Shown here: positions 6,549 through 13,202 of the stretch, piece after piece
How positions within the stretch are numbered: position 1 is the first letter of the stretch
How the letters are laid out: each line of letters opens with the position of its first letter
Assembly: GCA_000437755.1 (NCBI GenBank)
Contig: FR900155.1
Coordinates: 1 to 22,471, forward strand
DNA from: Roseburia sp. CAG:303
Lineage (GTDB): Bacteria; Bacillota; Clostridia; Lachnospirales; Lachnospiraceae
Length of the DNA stretch: 22,471 bases
Direction: 5' to 3'
Notes under the pieces: model-generated
What the model was told of the DNA's origin: nothing
What the model saw: the letters and a program-made list of their open reading frames with translations, nothing else
Database searches by the model: none
Made by a program: the position numbers and the translations under genes

Positions 6549-8819
6549 TTAATTGCCCCAGCGGAATAATTTGTCCCGCCATGAGCGGTGTATGTTTGAT
6601 GACATAAGATCCGGGACTGTTAAATCATATACATATTCCCCTATCTGATGTTCCTCCATCACTTTTTTGTTAAAATAATTTTCTACATTCTGATAACCCG
6701 ACGGCACAAAGAATACAATGTCAAACCCCGCCAGATTCAGAAACGCCATAAGTATGCTGTCCTCCAGGGAAATTATCTTCTCCCCGGTATTGATATACAG
6801 GCACTTTGGATTCTTTTTTGTAAAGTCGAATTTTTGTAACATTTTTAATATTTCTTTATTAAGATTCATTACCACACTGATCACCGTATATTCTGTCCCA
6901 TTTTCAAATGTACCTTTGATGATACGCTGTTCAATAAGTAATTGCAATTTATCCAGTATGTGGTTCTGGATTTCTTCCCTCAGATATCCATATGGATATG
7001 CCCTGTGCGATTTTATCTTATCTTTCAAAAGTCTGCCGTTTTTAAAAAATTCCGTCACATACGGCTTGACCGGATTCTCATCGGTCGACCGGAGATGCGG
7101 CACTTCCCGGATAACATAGGTGTCTTCCGTAATTAATTTGCGGATACTGTTCCAGTATTCCTGCCGGTTTCCGTCTTTCACACCGGATACCTTCGCAAAG
7201 ATGACCGGAATATTTACCACATCTTCCGTAACGCTGAAATTCGGACGGTATTTCAGTTCCTGATCCCACAAAATGGAGATTTCCTCGTACATGGTTTTCA
7301 ACGTTACCGCATTTGCCCTGGCATACTGCTGATTTCGGTAGATTCCGGTTTCCTGATACAGGATATCATCCAGTTCCCGCTCAGCATGATATGCCGCCGT
7401 TCCCACCTGCATACCAGTCTGTTCGGTCGGAAAATGTCTGAGTGTAAAAGATTCTTTTTCGTTCTTCTCATACAGCAGTGGATCTTCCAGACAGCAGTTC
7501 TCATTCCGATCCGGTACAAGAACCAGCACATCGACCGGAAGTCCTGCCAGAAACCGTAGGAACACGGCTTCATTCTCAGTTTTGCATCCGCCTAATTTGA
7601 TAAAGCAGCCGGTCTGCGGGTATTCCCAGTTGGAAAACAGCCCCGATCCGTACCGGTTCAGCCAGCATAAAAGATAGATTGCCTTGTTTGTCAGGCGGTT
7701 CAGATTCATATCCGCCTGCTCCGATTCTTTCAGCAGAACGTCCATAAAGGCGCGGTTCATGATATTGCGTAAATCCTTATTTGCAGGATACTGGATATTC
7801 GCCGAAAGATTTACCAGCATCTGCTCCACACTTTTGTAATTACTCCTGTGTATCCGGCTGATTTCCTCCAGATCCGGAGGCGGAATACTGCCTTCACAGA
7901 TAACAGGAGTCCTGTTATTTACCTTCAGTTCCAGATACATCTGATACAGGTCGTTCACATAACTGACCTTGTCCTCCACGCCTTTGAGCCTTATAAAGCA
8001 GTTATAATAGAACTGCTTGTCCTTTCCCCTTGCATAGATTGGTTTGAGAATATCCGTTATTCCTTTTCCGGTAATCCACGCATTTGTACACGCATTCCAG
8101 GGCGGAAGCCCGCCATACAGCCGGCTCCGTTGTGCCAGCAGGGTCTGTTCCTTCCGTATTGCTTCCAGATTAAAATCTGCCGGAAACTGCTGTCCGTCAG
8201 CCGTTTCATAATTTCTCGAATACGCACTTCCCGCATCCAGCTTTAAATATTCCGCATCCCCGTGATACTGCAGCAGCACGATGTCACAGCCTGCACCGGA
8301 CAGTATACAGAAAAGTTTCAGTTCATAACTGCTGATATCTCCCTCGTATAAAATCTTCGGAACATCGTCCTGCCCTAACTGGTTTACAATCCGCTCAAAT
8401 TTATAATACAGCCAGCACATAAACTTAATATATGCGTTTTTCAGCATATTTTCCGTCTTTCCCGCTTTACGCATTCCGTCCAGAGTATCATACAATGACA
8501 TGGTCACGTTTTTTCTCTGCACATCATTCATGCGGGGCAGCCATTTTTTCAGACCGCTTTCCATAAATCCCGGACTCATCTGAAAATCCATTCCCATTAT
8601 TTCAGCATAATATGAGAGATTTTTCTCATCGGGATTTGGAATTTTTCCTTCTATAATAACTCCATTTTTCCTTGCCACTTCATAATACCTGCGGACAAAG
8701 TTCTTTATCGCTTCGTTATATGTATTAATACGGTAAAAATAGACGCACTGATCCTGTCGCTGTCCCATCTGTTTAAAATATTCATCTAATGTCTGAAGTG
8801 CGTTTTGTCTGAATAGCAT
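6549..8819 (-). CDS. YceG-like Ter-associated protein with three repeat modules
   Basis: A 756-aa cytosolic protein with no signal peptide or membrane segment. Its place between a protease gene and TelA/TerD genes matches B. subtilis yceG, which lies next to the TelA homologue yceH; the assignment rests on context and general likeness, not on a search. Reading it shows three divergent modules at about 25-190, 271-442 and 535-715. Each begins with a strand, then a long helix and an I(C/I)EGxIP-like turn, a variable region, an LCWL-like helix, and ends with a K(I/C)xYxG strand, an E-rich helix and a G-x-D-(I/V)-V strand. An AAAGGTG site precedes the ATG. It starts 15 bp after the rhomboid gene. 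It is longer than the roughly 540-aa B. subtilis protein as I remember it. The family was proposed to be part of a Ter-linked biosynthetic or processing module; no activity can be assigned here. Confidence 0.8.
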   Translation of the reverse strand: MLFRQNALQTLDEYFKQMGQRQDQCVYFYRINTYNEAIKNFVRRYYEVARKNGVIIEGKIPNPDEKNLSYYAEIMGMDFQMSPGFMESGLKKWLPRMNDVQRKNVTMSLYDTLDGMRKAGKTENMLKNAYIKFMCWLYYKFERIVNQLGQDDVPKILYEGDISSYELKLFCILSGAGCDIVLLQYHGDAEYLKLDAGSAYSRNYETADGQQFPADFNLEAIRKEQTLLAQRSRLYGGLPPWNACTNAWITGKGITDILKPIYARGKDKQFYYNCFIRLKGVEDKVSYVNDLYQMYLELKVNNRTPVICEGSIPPPDLEEISRIHRSNYKSVEQMLVNLSANIQYPANKDLRNIMNRAFMDVLLKESEQADMNLNRLTNKAIYLLCWLNRYGSGLFSNWEYPQTGCFIKLGGCKTENEAVFLRFLAGLPVDVLVLVPDRNENCCLEDPLLYEKNEKESFTLRHFPTEQTGMQVGTAAYHAERELDDILYQETGIYRNQQYARANAVTLKTMYEEISILWDQELKYRPNFSVTEDVVNIPVIFAKVSGVKDGNRQEYWNSIRKLITEDTYVIREVPHLRSTDENPVKPYVTEFFKNGRLLKDKIKSHRAYPYGYLREEIQNHILDKLQLLIEQRIIKGTFENGTEYTVISVVMNLNKEILKMLQKFDFTKKNPKCLYINTGEKIISLEDSILMAFLNLAGFDIVFFVPSGYQNVENYFNKKVMEEHQIGEYVYDLTVPDLMSSNIHRSWRDKLFRWGN

Positions 8820-8834
8820 AGTTTCACCTTTTAT

Positions 8835-9422
8835 TTAATGTCGTCTCTTTCCGTTCATTGCAAATCCAAGTGCTGCCCCTGTGATTCCTCCGATAATGTG
8901 ACTCAGGTTTGCGATATTGTCACGGATAAACAGACCGTTATACACCTGCTGTCCGATATAAATGACCGCAACCAATATAAATGTCATCGGAATACATCCA
9001 TCCCGCATACTGGTTATGGATGAGAGCAGAATCAGTGCGAATACAACTCCGCTTGCCCCTAACATCCGCGTTCCCGGAAACAGAATATAATTTACCACTC
9101 CGGTAATCACCGCTGTAAAAATAATTACCATAATCATATTTCCCGAACCATATTTCTCTTCGAGCAACGGTCCTACAATCAGCAGTAACATCATATTCCC
9201 CATAAAGTGGTCCCAGCCTGCATGTCCGAATATATGTCCGATAAACCGGACATACGTAAGCGGTTCTAACAGCGAGGAATGATATTCACTGAAAAACATC
9301 AGCGTTGTCTTTCCTGCCGTCGTCTTGTCAAGCATGAGTGCCACAAAACAAATAATCGTAAATCCCAGTATCACCGGGGAATTGAATGAAATTTTCAATG
9401 GTCCCTTCCTATTACCTGCCAC
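8835..9422 (-). CDS. Rhomboid family intramembrane serine protease
   Basis: A 195-aa polytopic membrane protein with six apparent transmembrane helices. It carries the rhomboid signatures: HxxxN (His72, Asn76) in the second helix, GASG with nucleophile Ser124, and SHIIGG with catalytic His175. It cleaves substrates within or near the membrane; the substrate is unknown. The start is GTG at 9422, supported by GGAGGG 9 nt upstream; an ATG just upstream hits a stop after four codons. It is the first gene after the promoter at 9462-9490 and lies 15 bp before the YceG-like gene, so it is co-transcribed with the Ter genes. It has no extra N-terminal zinc finger or C-terminal domain, unlike some longer bacterial rhomboids. 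Confidence 0.93.
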   Translation of the reverse strand: MAGNRKGPLKISFNSPVILGFTIICFVALMLDKTTAGKTTLMFFSEYHSSLLEPLTYVRFIGHIFGHAGWDHFMGNMMLLLIVGPLLEEKYGSGNMIMVIIFTAVITGVVNYILFPGTRMLGASGVVFALILLSSITSMRDGCIPMTFILVAVIYIGQQVYNGLFIRDNIANLSHIIGGITGAALGFAMNGKRRH

Positions 9423-9449
9423 TTTTATAATCCCTCCATAAATATTCTA

Positions 9450-9480
9450 AAAAACAAAATTATTATATCATTTTGTTTTT
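9450..9480. repeat. Perfect 11-bp inverted repeat enclosing the Ter operon -10 box
   Basis: AAAAACAAAAT and ATTTTGTTTTT form a perfect 11-bp inverted repeat with a 9-nt loop. On the minus strand the right arm continues into a T-run, so it could act as a weak AT-rich terminator for the protease gene that ends 31 bp earlier. The loop contains the -10 hexamer of the next promoter, so an operator role is equally possible. Confidence 0.6.
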
Positions 9481-9490
9481 CATTAATCAA
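9462..9490 (-). promoter_or_regulatory. Sigma-A type promoter of the rhomboid-Ter operon
   Basis: On the minus strand TTGATT (9485-9490) is separated by exactly 17 bp from TATAAT (9462-9467), with TG one base before the -10, which makes an extended -10. It lies about 40 bp upstream of the rhomboid GTG. I see no comparable promoter further down the operon. Confidence 0.75.
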
Positions 9491-9511
9491 TATGAATTAT
9501 ATAACAGTATT

Positions 9512-10621
9512 CTATATCTTTTGGTAAATCCCCTGCACAAATTTCCCGATCTCCGTATAGTCCACGGCAAGATTCAGATTCTGCCCCTGATCAAAGCCTG
9601 CTGAACTGATTCCAATCAGTTCGCCGTACATATTTAACAATGCACCTCCGGAGCTTCCGTGCGAGGTCGGTGCCGTAAACTGAATCATATTGACATGATC
9701 CATCTGACGGAATCCCGATATAATGCCATCGGAAACCGTATTAAACAATCCTAACGGACTTCCGATCGCCACAACCTTCTGTCCGCGCACCAGCGGCTGC
9801 CCGCCCTGATACAGTGTAAGAGGAGTAAGCTGTCTGTCTATTCTGATGATCGCCAGATCAAGAAACTGGTTGTACTTTACCATTTCATCGGTTTCATAGA
9901 TATTATTATCTTCCTCTATCCGCACTCCGTAACGGCTGCCCCGCACCGCTACATGGTGGTTGGTCAGAATATAGCCGTCCCGGCTGATCATGATACCGGA
10001 ACCACAGCCCAGTTCTCTTCCATCGCTGTCACAGACTATGATCTTAACCACCGAAGATGCCAGCTGTGCCAGCTTTTCATAACTCAGTTCCTGCCTTAGT
10101 TCTGACCGTATATCAGTCCGTGAAAAATTCTTCGGCTGACCCTGTGGTTGATTTTGTGGCGGATTTTGTGGCCGGCTCTGTGACAGCTTTGTCCTTGCAT
10201 CCCGCTCAGGTCTGCGCACATCGACACGCATAGGTGCCGGCATCTCTCCACGGATGATTACAATTCCACTTCTTTCCAGCATGGCAAAAAACAGTTTTTC
10301 CTGTTTCTTCTCCGGTCCGGAATAGTAGATTCTGCCGCCTGCCGCACGCAGAACGGGTGCTGCTGCCATATCGATCCAGAACAGAAGCTTTACCACAAAG
10401 TTTAACTCCATGGATTCACTGCAGCCGGGTGTCTGTTCCCGGAACTGTTTTATGGCCTGTGCCATCTCCTGTTTCAGTTTCTGTGCCATTCCTGCTGCTT
10501 TCATCTCTTTACATATTTCCAGTCTTCCATTCCGTTTCCACTCAAGGGCATAATTTCTGTAAGCTTCAATATCCTCACTTTTTGTCGGAACCGGAAGCAC
10601 CTGTATACTGATATCACTCAT
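9512..10621 (-). CDS. HtrA/trypsin-like serine protease with YceG-module-like N-terminal domain
   Basis: A 369-aa protein. Residues about 181-369 form an S1C (HtrA/DegP-type) chymotrypsin-fold protease with the full triad: TNHHV (His223), LDLAII (Asp255) and GSSGGAL (Ser324). No PDZ domain follows, and there is no signal peptide or transmembrane helix, so unlike most HtrA proteins it should be cytosolic. Residues 136-170 are a basic Gln/Pro/Asn-rich linker. Residues about 4-127 form a separate domain that resembles one repeat module of the neighbouring YceG-like protein, including KLLFWID and a RIYYSGPEKKQEKLFF segment. The start has GGGAGAAG upstream. It follows the DUF445 gene by 16 bp and ends 89 bp before the rhomboid gene, so it may be on the DUF445 transcript. 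A role in the Ter stress response is inferred from domain sharing and location. Confidence 0.9.
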   Translation of the reverse strand: MSDISIQVLPVPTKSEDIEAYRNYALEWKRNGRLEICKEMKAAGMAQKLKQEMAQAIKQFREQTPGCSESMELNFVVKLLFWIDMAAAPVLRAAGGRIYYSGPEKKQEKLFFAMLERSGIVIIRGEMPAPMRVDVRRPERDARTKLSQSRPQNPPQNQPQGQPKNFSRTDIRSELRQELSYEKLAQLASSVVKIIVCDSDGRELGCGSGIMISRDGYILTNHHVAVRGSRYGVRIEEDNNIYETDEMVKYNQFLDLAIIRIDRQLTPLTLYQGGQPLVRGQKVVAIGSPLGLFNTVSDGIISGFRQMDHVNMIQFTAPTSHGSSGGALLNMYGELIGISSAGFDQGQNLNLAVDYTEIGKFVQGIYQKI

Positions 10622-10637
10622 GTTTCTTCTCCCTGTT

Positions 10638-11471
10638 TTATATGAATATACCTGCTATGCCAATCAATAATCCAATTGCTGCGCCGAGATAAACCAGTGT
10701 ATTCAGTTCCTTCTTCATTAACTGAATCAGCATTTTCTCCAGTTCGGCAATATCCATTCCGTTGATTTTATCTTCCACAATCTTTGCAATATGTAATTCT
10801 TCCGCTATTTTCTCATAGTTCGCCGCAGCTAACTCGCAATAACGCTGCTCAATTGCTTTTTCCACTTCCCCGGTGTCGAACTCAAAATGCTTCAGAATAT
10901 CTTCGATCCGCATATCTGCAAGCTCTGCCACTTCATTGTCGATTCCGGACTTAATCAGGTCACTTCCCTGATTCTCCATATAGTATTCCGCCCATTCGCC
11001 GACTTTCTCCGCAATTTCCGCAATCATTTTTTCTCCGATAAATTTTCCGAAGAAATTTCCTTCTATTTTTTCCCGGATATAACCGGCCGCTTCCCGTGCT
11101 ACCACTTCTTTGATATCCAGCTTGCAAAACAGTTCTGCCGCAATATCCCCTGGCGATTTCTTTCCTTCCACGTCGACAGGAATATTCACATGATAATCCA
11201 TAATTTCCTGTCTGACCCTTTTTACCATCTTATCTTCCAGCAATGCCTGCCTGATCTCGTCCCTGCCGATCAGATTGTCTTCCACCATCTGCCCGATGGC
11301 GCAGGCAATGTCTTTCCGTCTTGCCGGAATAATCCCCGGAGTGAACGGAAGTTTCTTTCCAAAGATATGTTTCTCCGTATACGGACAAAACATCATTTTT
11401 ATCGCAATGTAATTTGTTACAGATCCGATCACTGCACCCAGCACCGGCTGTACAATCCAGTTTAATACCAT
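10638..11471 (-). CDS. DUF445 family membrane protein
   Basis: A 277-aa protein with the DUF445 hallmarks at its N-terminus: a hydrophobic helix with GAVIGSVTNYIAIKMMF (about 12-28) followed by LPFTPGIIPARRKDIACAIG. The middle is a charged helical region, about 60-250, and the C-terminus is a single transmembrane helix (about 255-277). It resembles B. subtilis YheB in family, but at 277 aa it is shorter than many members. The family has no established biochemical function. The start ATG has AGGG upstream and a good extended -10 promoter about 40 bp away. It heads a two-gene unit with the protease. Confidence 0.88.
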   Translation of the reverse strand: MVLNWIVQPVLGAVIGSVTNYIAIKMMFCPYTEKHIFGKKLPFTPGIIPARRKDIACAIGQMVEDNLIGRDEIRQALLEDKMVKRVRQEIMDYHVNIPVDVEGKKSPGDIAAELFCKLDIKEVVAREAAGYIREKIEGNFFGKFIGEKMIAEIAEKVGEWAEYYMENQGSDLIKSGIDNEVAELADMRIEDILKHFEFDTGEVEKAIEQRYCELAAANYEKIAEELHIAKIVEDKINGMDIAELEKMLIQLMKKELNTLVYLGAAIGLLIGIAGIFI

Positions 11472-11510
11472 ACTATCCCTTACTTTCCCTGAAGATTGTT
11501 ATTTTTATGC

Positions 11511-11519
11511 ATTATATCA
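11511..11519 (-). promoter_or_regulatory. Extended -10 promoter for DUF445-protease unit
   Basis: Minus strand TGATATAAT is a consensus extended -10 element, identical to the one before the rhomboid gene. The -35 region at 17 bp spacing is weak (TAGTTA), which is usual for extended -10 promoters. It lies 40 bp from the DUF445 start. Confidence 0.55.
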
Positions 11520-11570
11520 TATCCTTCCGGAAATAACTACTATTTTTCAGGCAAAAATACTATAATACCT

Positions 11571-11757
11571 ATGATGCCAGGGTCAAAAGGTCTAAACCCA
11601 CATGAGCTTGCTCATAGGTGGGTGAAAGACCTTGGGACCCGCCCCAATATGAGCATAAAAGTGGAGCGTAAGCTTCACGATATGCGAATATAGGGCAGGA
11701 TTGTGGGAGTACGAAGTACGGAACAATCCGTAAGGCATCTTTTGACCTTAACATCAT
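11571..11757. repeat. MITE-like palindromic repeat element, 187 bp, with terminal inverted repeats
   Basis: The left end (11571-11589) and right end (11739-11757) are imperfect inverted repeats, 16 of 19 matching and both starting ATGATG. Inside, three stem-loops lie one after another: 11580-11640 (GGGTC/GACCC, AAGGTCT/AGACCTT, ACCCAC/GTGGGT and ATGAGC/GCTCAT stacked around a TT loop), 11641-11696 (GCCC, ATAT and GCAT arms around an inner hairpin at 11661-11678), and 11698-11729 (GGATTGT/ACAATCC). It is richer in GC than its flanks and has no convincing gene; overlapping frames are structural by-products. I see no target-site duplication. Similar non-coding repeats are common in Lachnospiraceae genomes. 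It fills most of the gap at 11472-11778 and may also act as a terminator or transcript-stabilising structure for the yjfB end. Confidence 0.8.
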
Positions 11758-11778
11758 ATTCCGCTTCTTCTTCAATTC

Positions 11779-11967
11779 CTATGCATACAAATCGATATTC
11801 TGTCCCAGTTCCGGTGTAACCGATGCTTCCATCATCTTCACCATTCCTGAGCCAAGATCCTCTGCCATATCCAGTGATTTTCCAAGCATTGCAGTACCGA
11901 CATCCTGGCTTAACTGTGCCATATGCATCTGTGTTGATAATGCTGCAATATCCATTGTAAGATCCAT
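11779..11967 (-). CDS. Small YjfB-family protein
   Basis: A 62-aa protein, MDLTMDIAALSTQMHMAQLSQ onward, with the pattern DIAALSxxM...V...ML.K.LDMAE....MVKMME that fits the small YjfB (putative motility protein) family. The start at 11967 is set by AGGAGGG 4-5 nt upstream; a second in-frame Met at residue 5 is less well placed. It is soluble, helical and Met-rich, with no signal peptide. The family name comes from loose association with motility, but no flagellar or chemotaxis gene is present in this window. It lies 20 bp after the glycosyltransferase gene and was probably co-transcribed with it. Function is unknown. Confidence 0.75.
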   Translation of the reverse strand: MDLTMDIAALSTQMHMAQLSQDVGTAMLGKSLDMAEDLGSGMVKMMEASVTPELGQNIDLYA

Positions 11968-11987
11968 ATTTCCCTCCTTTCCAGAGT

Positions 11988-13127
11988 CTATCCGACAAGT
12001 CCCTGATAGACTTTCTCTACATTTTCTGCAAATGTATCAACCGCCAGAAAATGTATGGACTCCCGGATCTCTTCTTTGAGATTTTTTTCATGTATTTTCC
12101 CCGCCAGATAGTGATATCCGTGCAGGAATTCATCCTGTTCATTGTAGTCCATGCCGTTTTTCATGGGACTCAATATGCCCTTCAGACATTCATCCCACCT
12201 TACCAGAATCGGCAGACCGGATGCCAGTGCCTCGGCATAGGTAAGTCCCTGTGTTTCCGAAGTGGAGGCCGATACGAAGATATCACCCATGGCATAATAA
12301 TCCTGAATCTCGCTCCATGGAACTGCTCCGGTAAAAATGACCTTATCTTCCAACTTCAGTTCCACACTCTGCCGTTTTAATTCGTCCAGTTCCGGACCAT
12401 CGCCCACGATAACCAGTTTTACCTGCGTATCTTCATTCTGAATTTCATAAAAATGCCGGATAATCTCGTGCAGATTTTTCTCTTTTGAAATACGTCCGAT
12501 ATAAATCAGCACCAGCTTATCCTCGATATTATATTTCCGCTTCAATGTACTGACCTTGTCCTCATCGGCTGTAAAAAATTTATCCAGTTTGATTCCGGTC
12601 GGAATGACACGGATATTTTTGTCAATATGATAACTTTTTAACAAAATCCTGACTTTTTCTGTCGGCACGATGACAACATCTGCGTATTTGCAGCAATGCC
12701 TTGTAAATTCTCTTGCAATCTCCCTGGTTCTGCTGTTTCCCGGCAATTTAATATAGTGCATATAATCTTCATAGATCGTATGATAAGTATGCACATGCGG
12801 AATATTCATATATTCTGCTGCCTTTCTCCCGAAATGTCCCATTCCAAATTCTGTCTGTGTATGAATGACATCCAGATGCAGGCTCTCTATCTTTCTTCTC
12901 CATTTCTGAATCAGAGGGTATGCCACTCTCCGCTCTTTTAAGAAGAGAAACGGAATACTTGCCATACGGAATACATCTTCTTCCAGTTCCTCTGCATTCG
13001 GATTGGTTACGGTAAAAACATATACTTTATGTCCCATTTTCTCCAGCCCTTTTTTCAGTTCATAGGATGAATTTGCCACACCATTAATTTCCGGATAATA
13101 AGTATCCGTAAAAATTCCGATATTCAT
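11988..13127 (-). CDS. GT4 family glycosyltransferase, diacylglycerol glucosyltransferase-like
   Basis: A 379-aa GT-B retaining glycosyltransferase of family GT4. The N-terminal acceptor half has FTDTYYPEINGVANS (6-20), HTQTEFGMGHFGR (89-101) and HTYHTIYEDYMHYI (113-126), a combination typical of lipid-directed members such as 1,2-diacylglycerol 3-glucosyltransferases. The C-terminal nucleotide-sugar half has IPTGID-like IPTGIKLDKF, IYIGRISKEKN and the EX7E motif (Glu291, Glu299) in ETQGLTYAEALASGLP. It has no transmembrane helix and is likely a peripheral enzyme at the inner membrane face making glycolipid or lipoteichoic acid anchor precursors. The AGGAGG lies about 12 nt before the ATG, a long spacing. 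It follows the AarF-like gene by 75 bp. The sugar and acceptor cannot be fixed from sequence alone. Confidence 0.88.
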   Translation of the reverse strand: MNIGIFTDTYYPEINGVANSSYELKKGLEKMGHKVYVFTVTNPNAEELEEDVFRMASIPFLFLKERRVAYPLIQKWRRKIESLHLDVIHTQTEFGMGHFGRKAAEYMNIPHVHTYHTIYEDYMHYIKLPGNSRTREIAREFTRHCCKYADVVIVPTEKVRILLKSYHIDKNIRVIPTGIKLDKFFTADEDKVSTLKRKYNIEDKLVLIYIGRISKEKNLHEIIRHFYEIQNEDTQVKLVIVGDGPELDELKRQSVELKLEDKVIFTGAVPWSEIQDYYAMGDIFVSASTSETQGLTYAEALASGLPILVRWDECLKGILSPMKNGMDYNEQDEFLHGYHYLAGKIHEKNLKEEIRESIHFLAVDTFAENVEKVYQGLVG

Positions 13128-13202
13128 ATTTGTTAAAATCCTCCTGAATATTCCTATTTTACATCATAATGTGGATTTCGTCGACAAAAAAAATTCCAGT
13201 TT

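Noticed and set aside
6517..6582. Longer TelA start at 6582
   Set aside because: It would overlap the YceG-like gene by 34 bp and has no ribosome binding site, whereas 6516 has GGAGG at ideal distance.
10887..11465. Plus-strand open frame of 192 codons
   Set aside because: Exactly antisense to the DUF445 gene, with a His/Phe/Arg-rich composition and no family resemblance.
11571..11757. CRISPR array or riboswitch
   Set aside because: There is no regular repeat-spacer pattern. The terminal inverted repeats and nested hairpins fit a MITE-like element better, and I recognise no known riboswitch core.
11569..11998. Small open frames within and beside the palindromic repeat
   Set aside because: They follow the stem-loop sequence of the repeat, overlap the YjfB gene in another frame and lack ribosome binding sites; treated as by-products of the repeat.
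13128..13202. Promoter or terminator between the AarF-like gene and the glycosyltransferase
   Set aside because: An A/T tract and weak -10-like hexamers are present, but I find no well-spaced -35/-10 pair and no stable hairpin.
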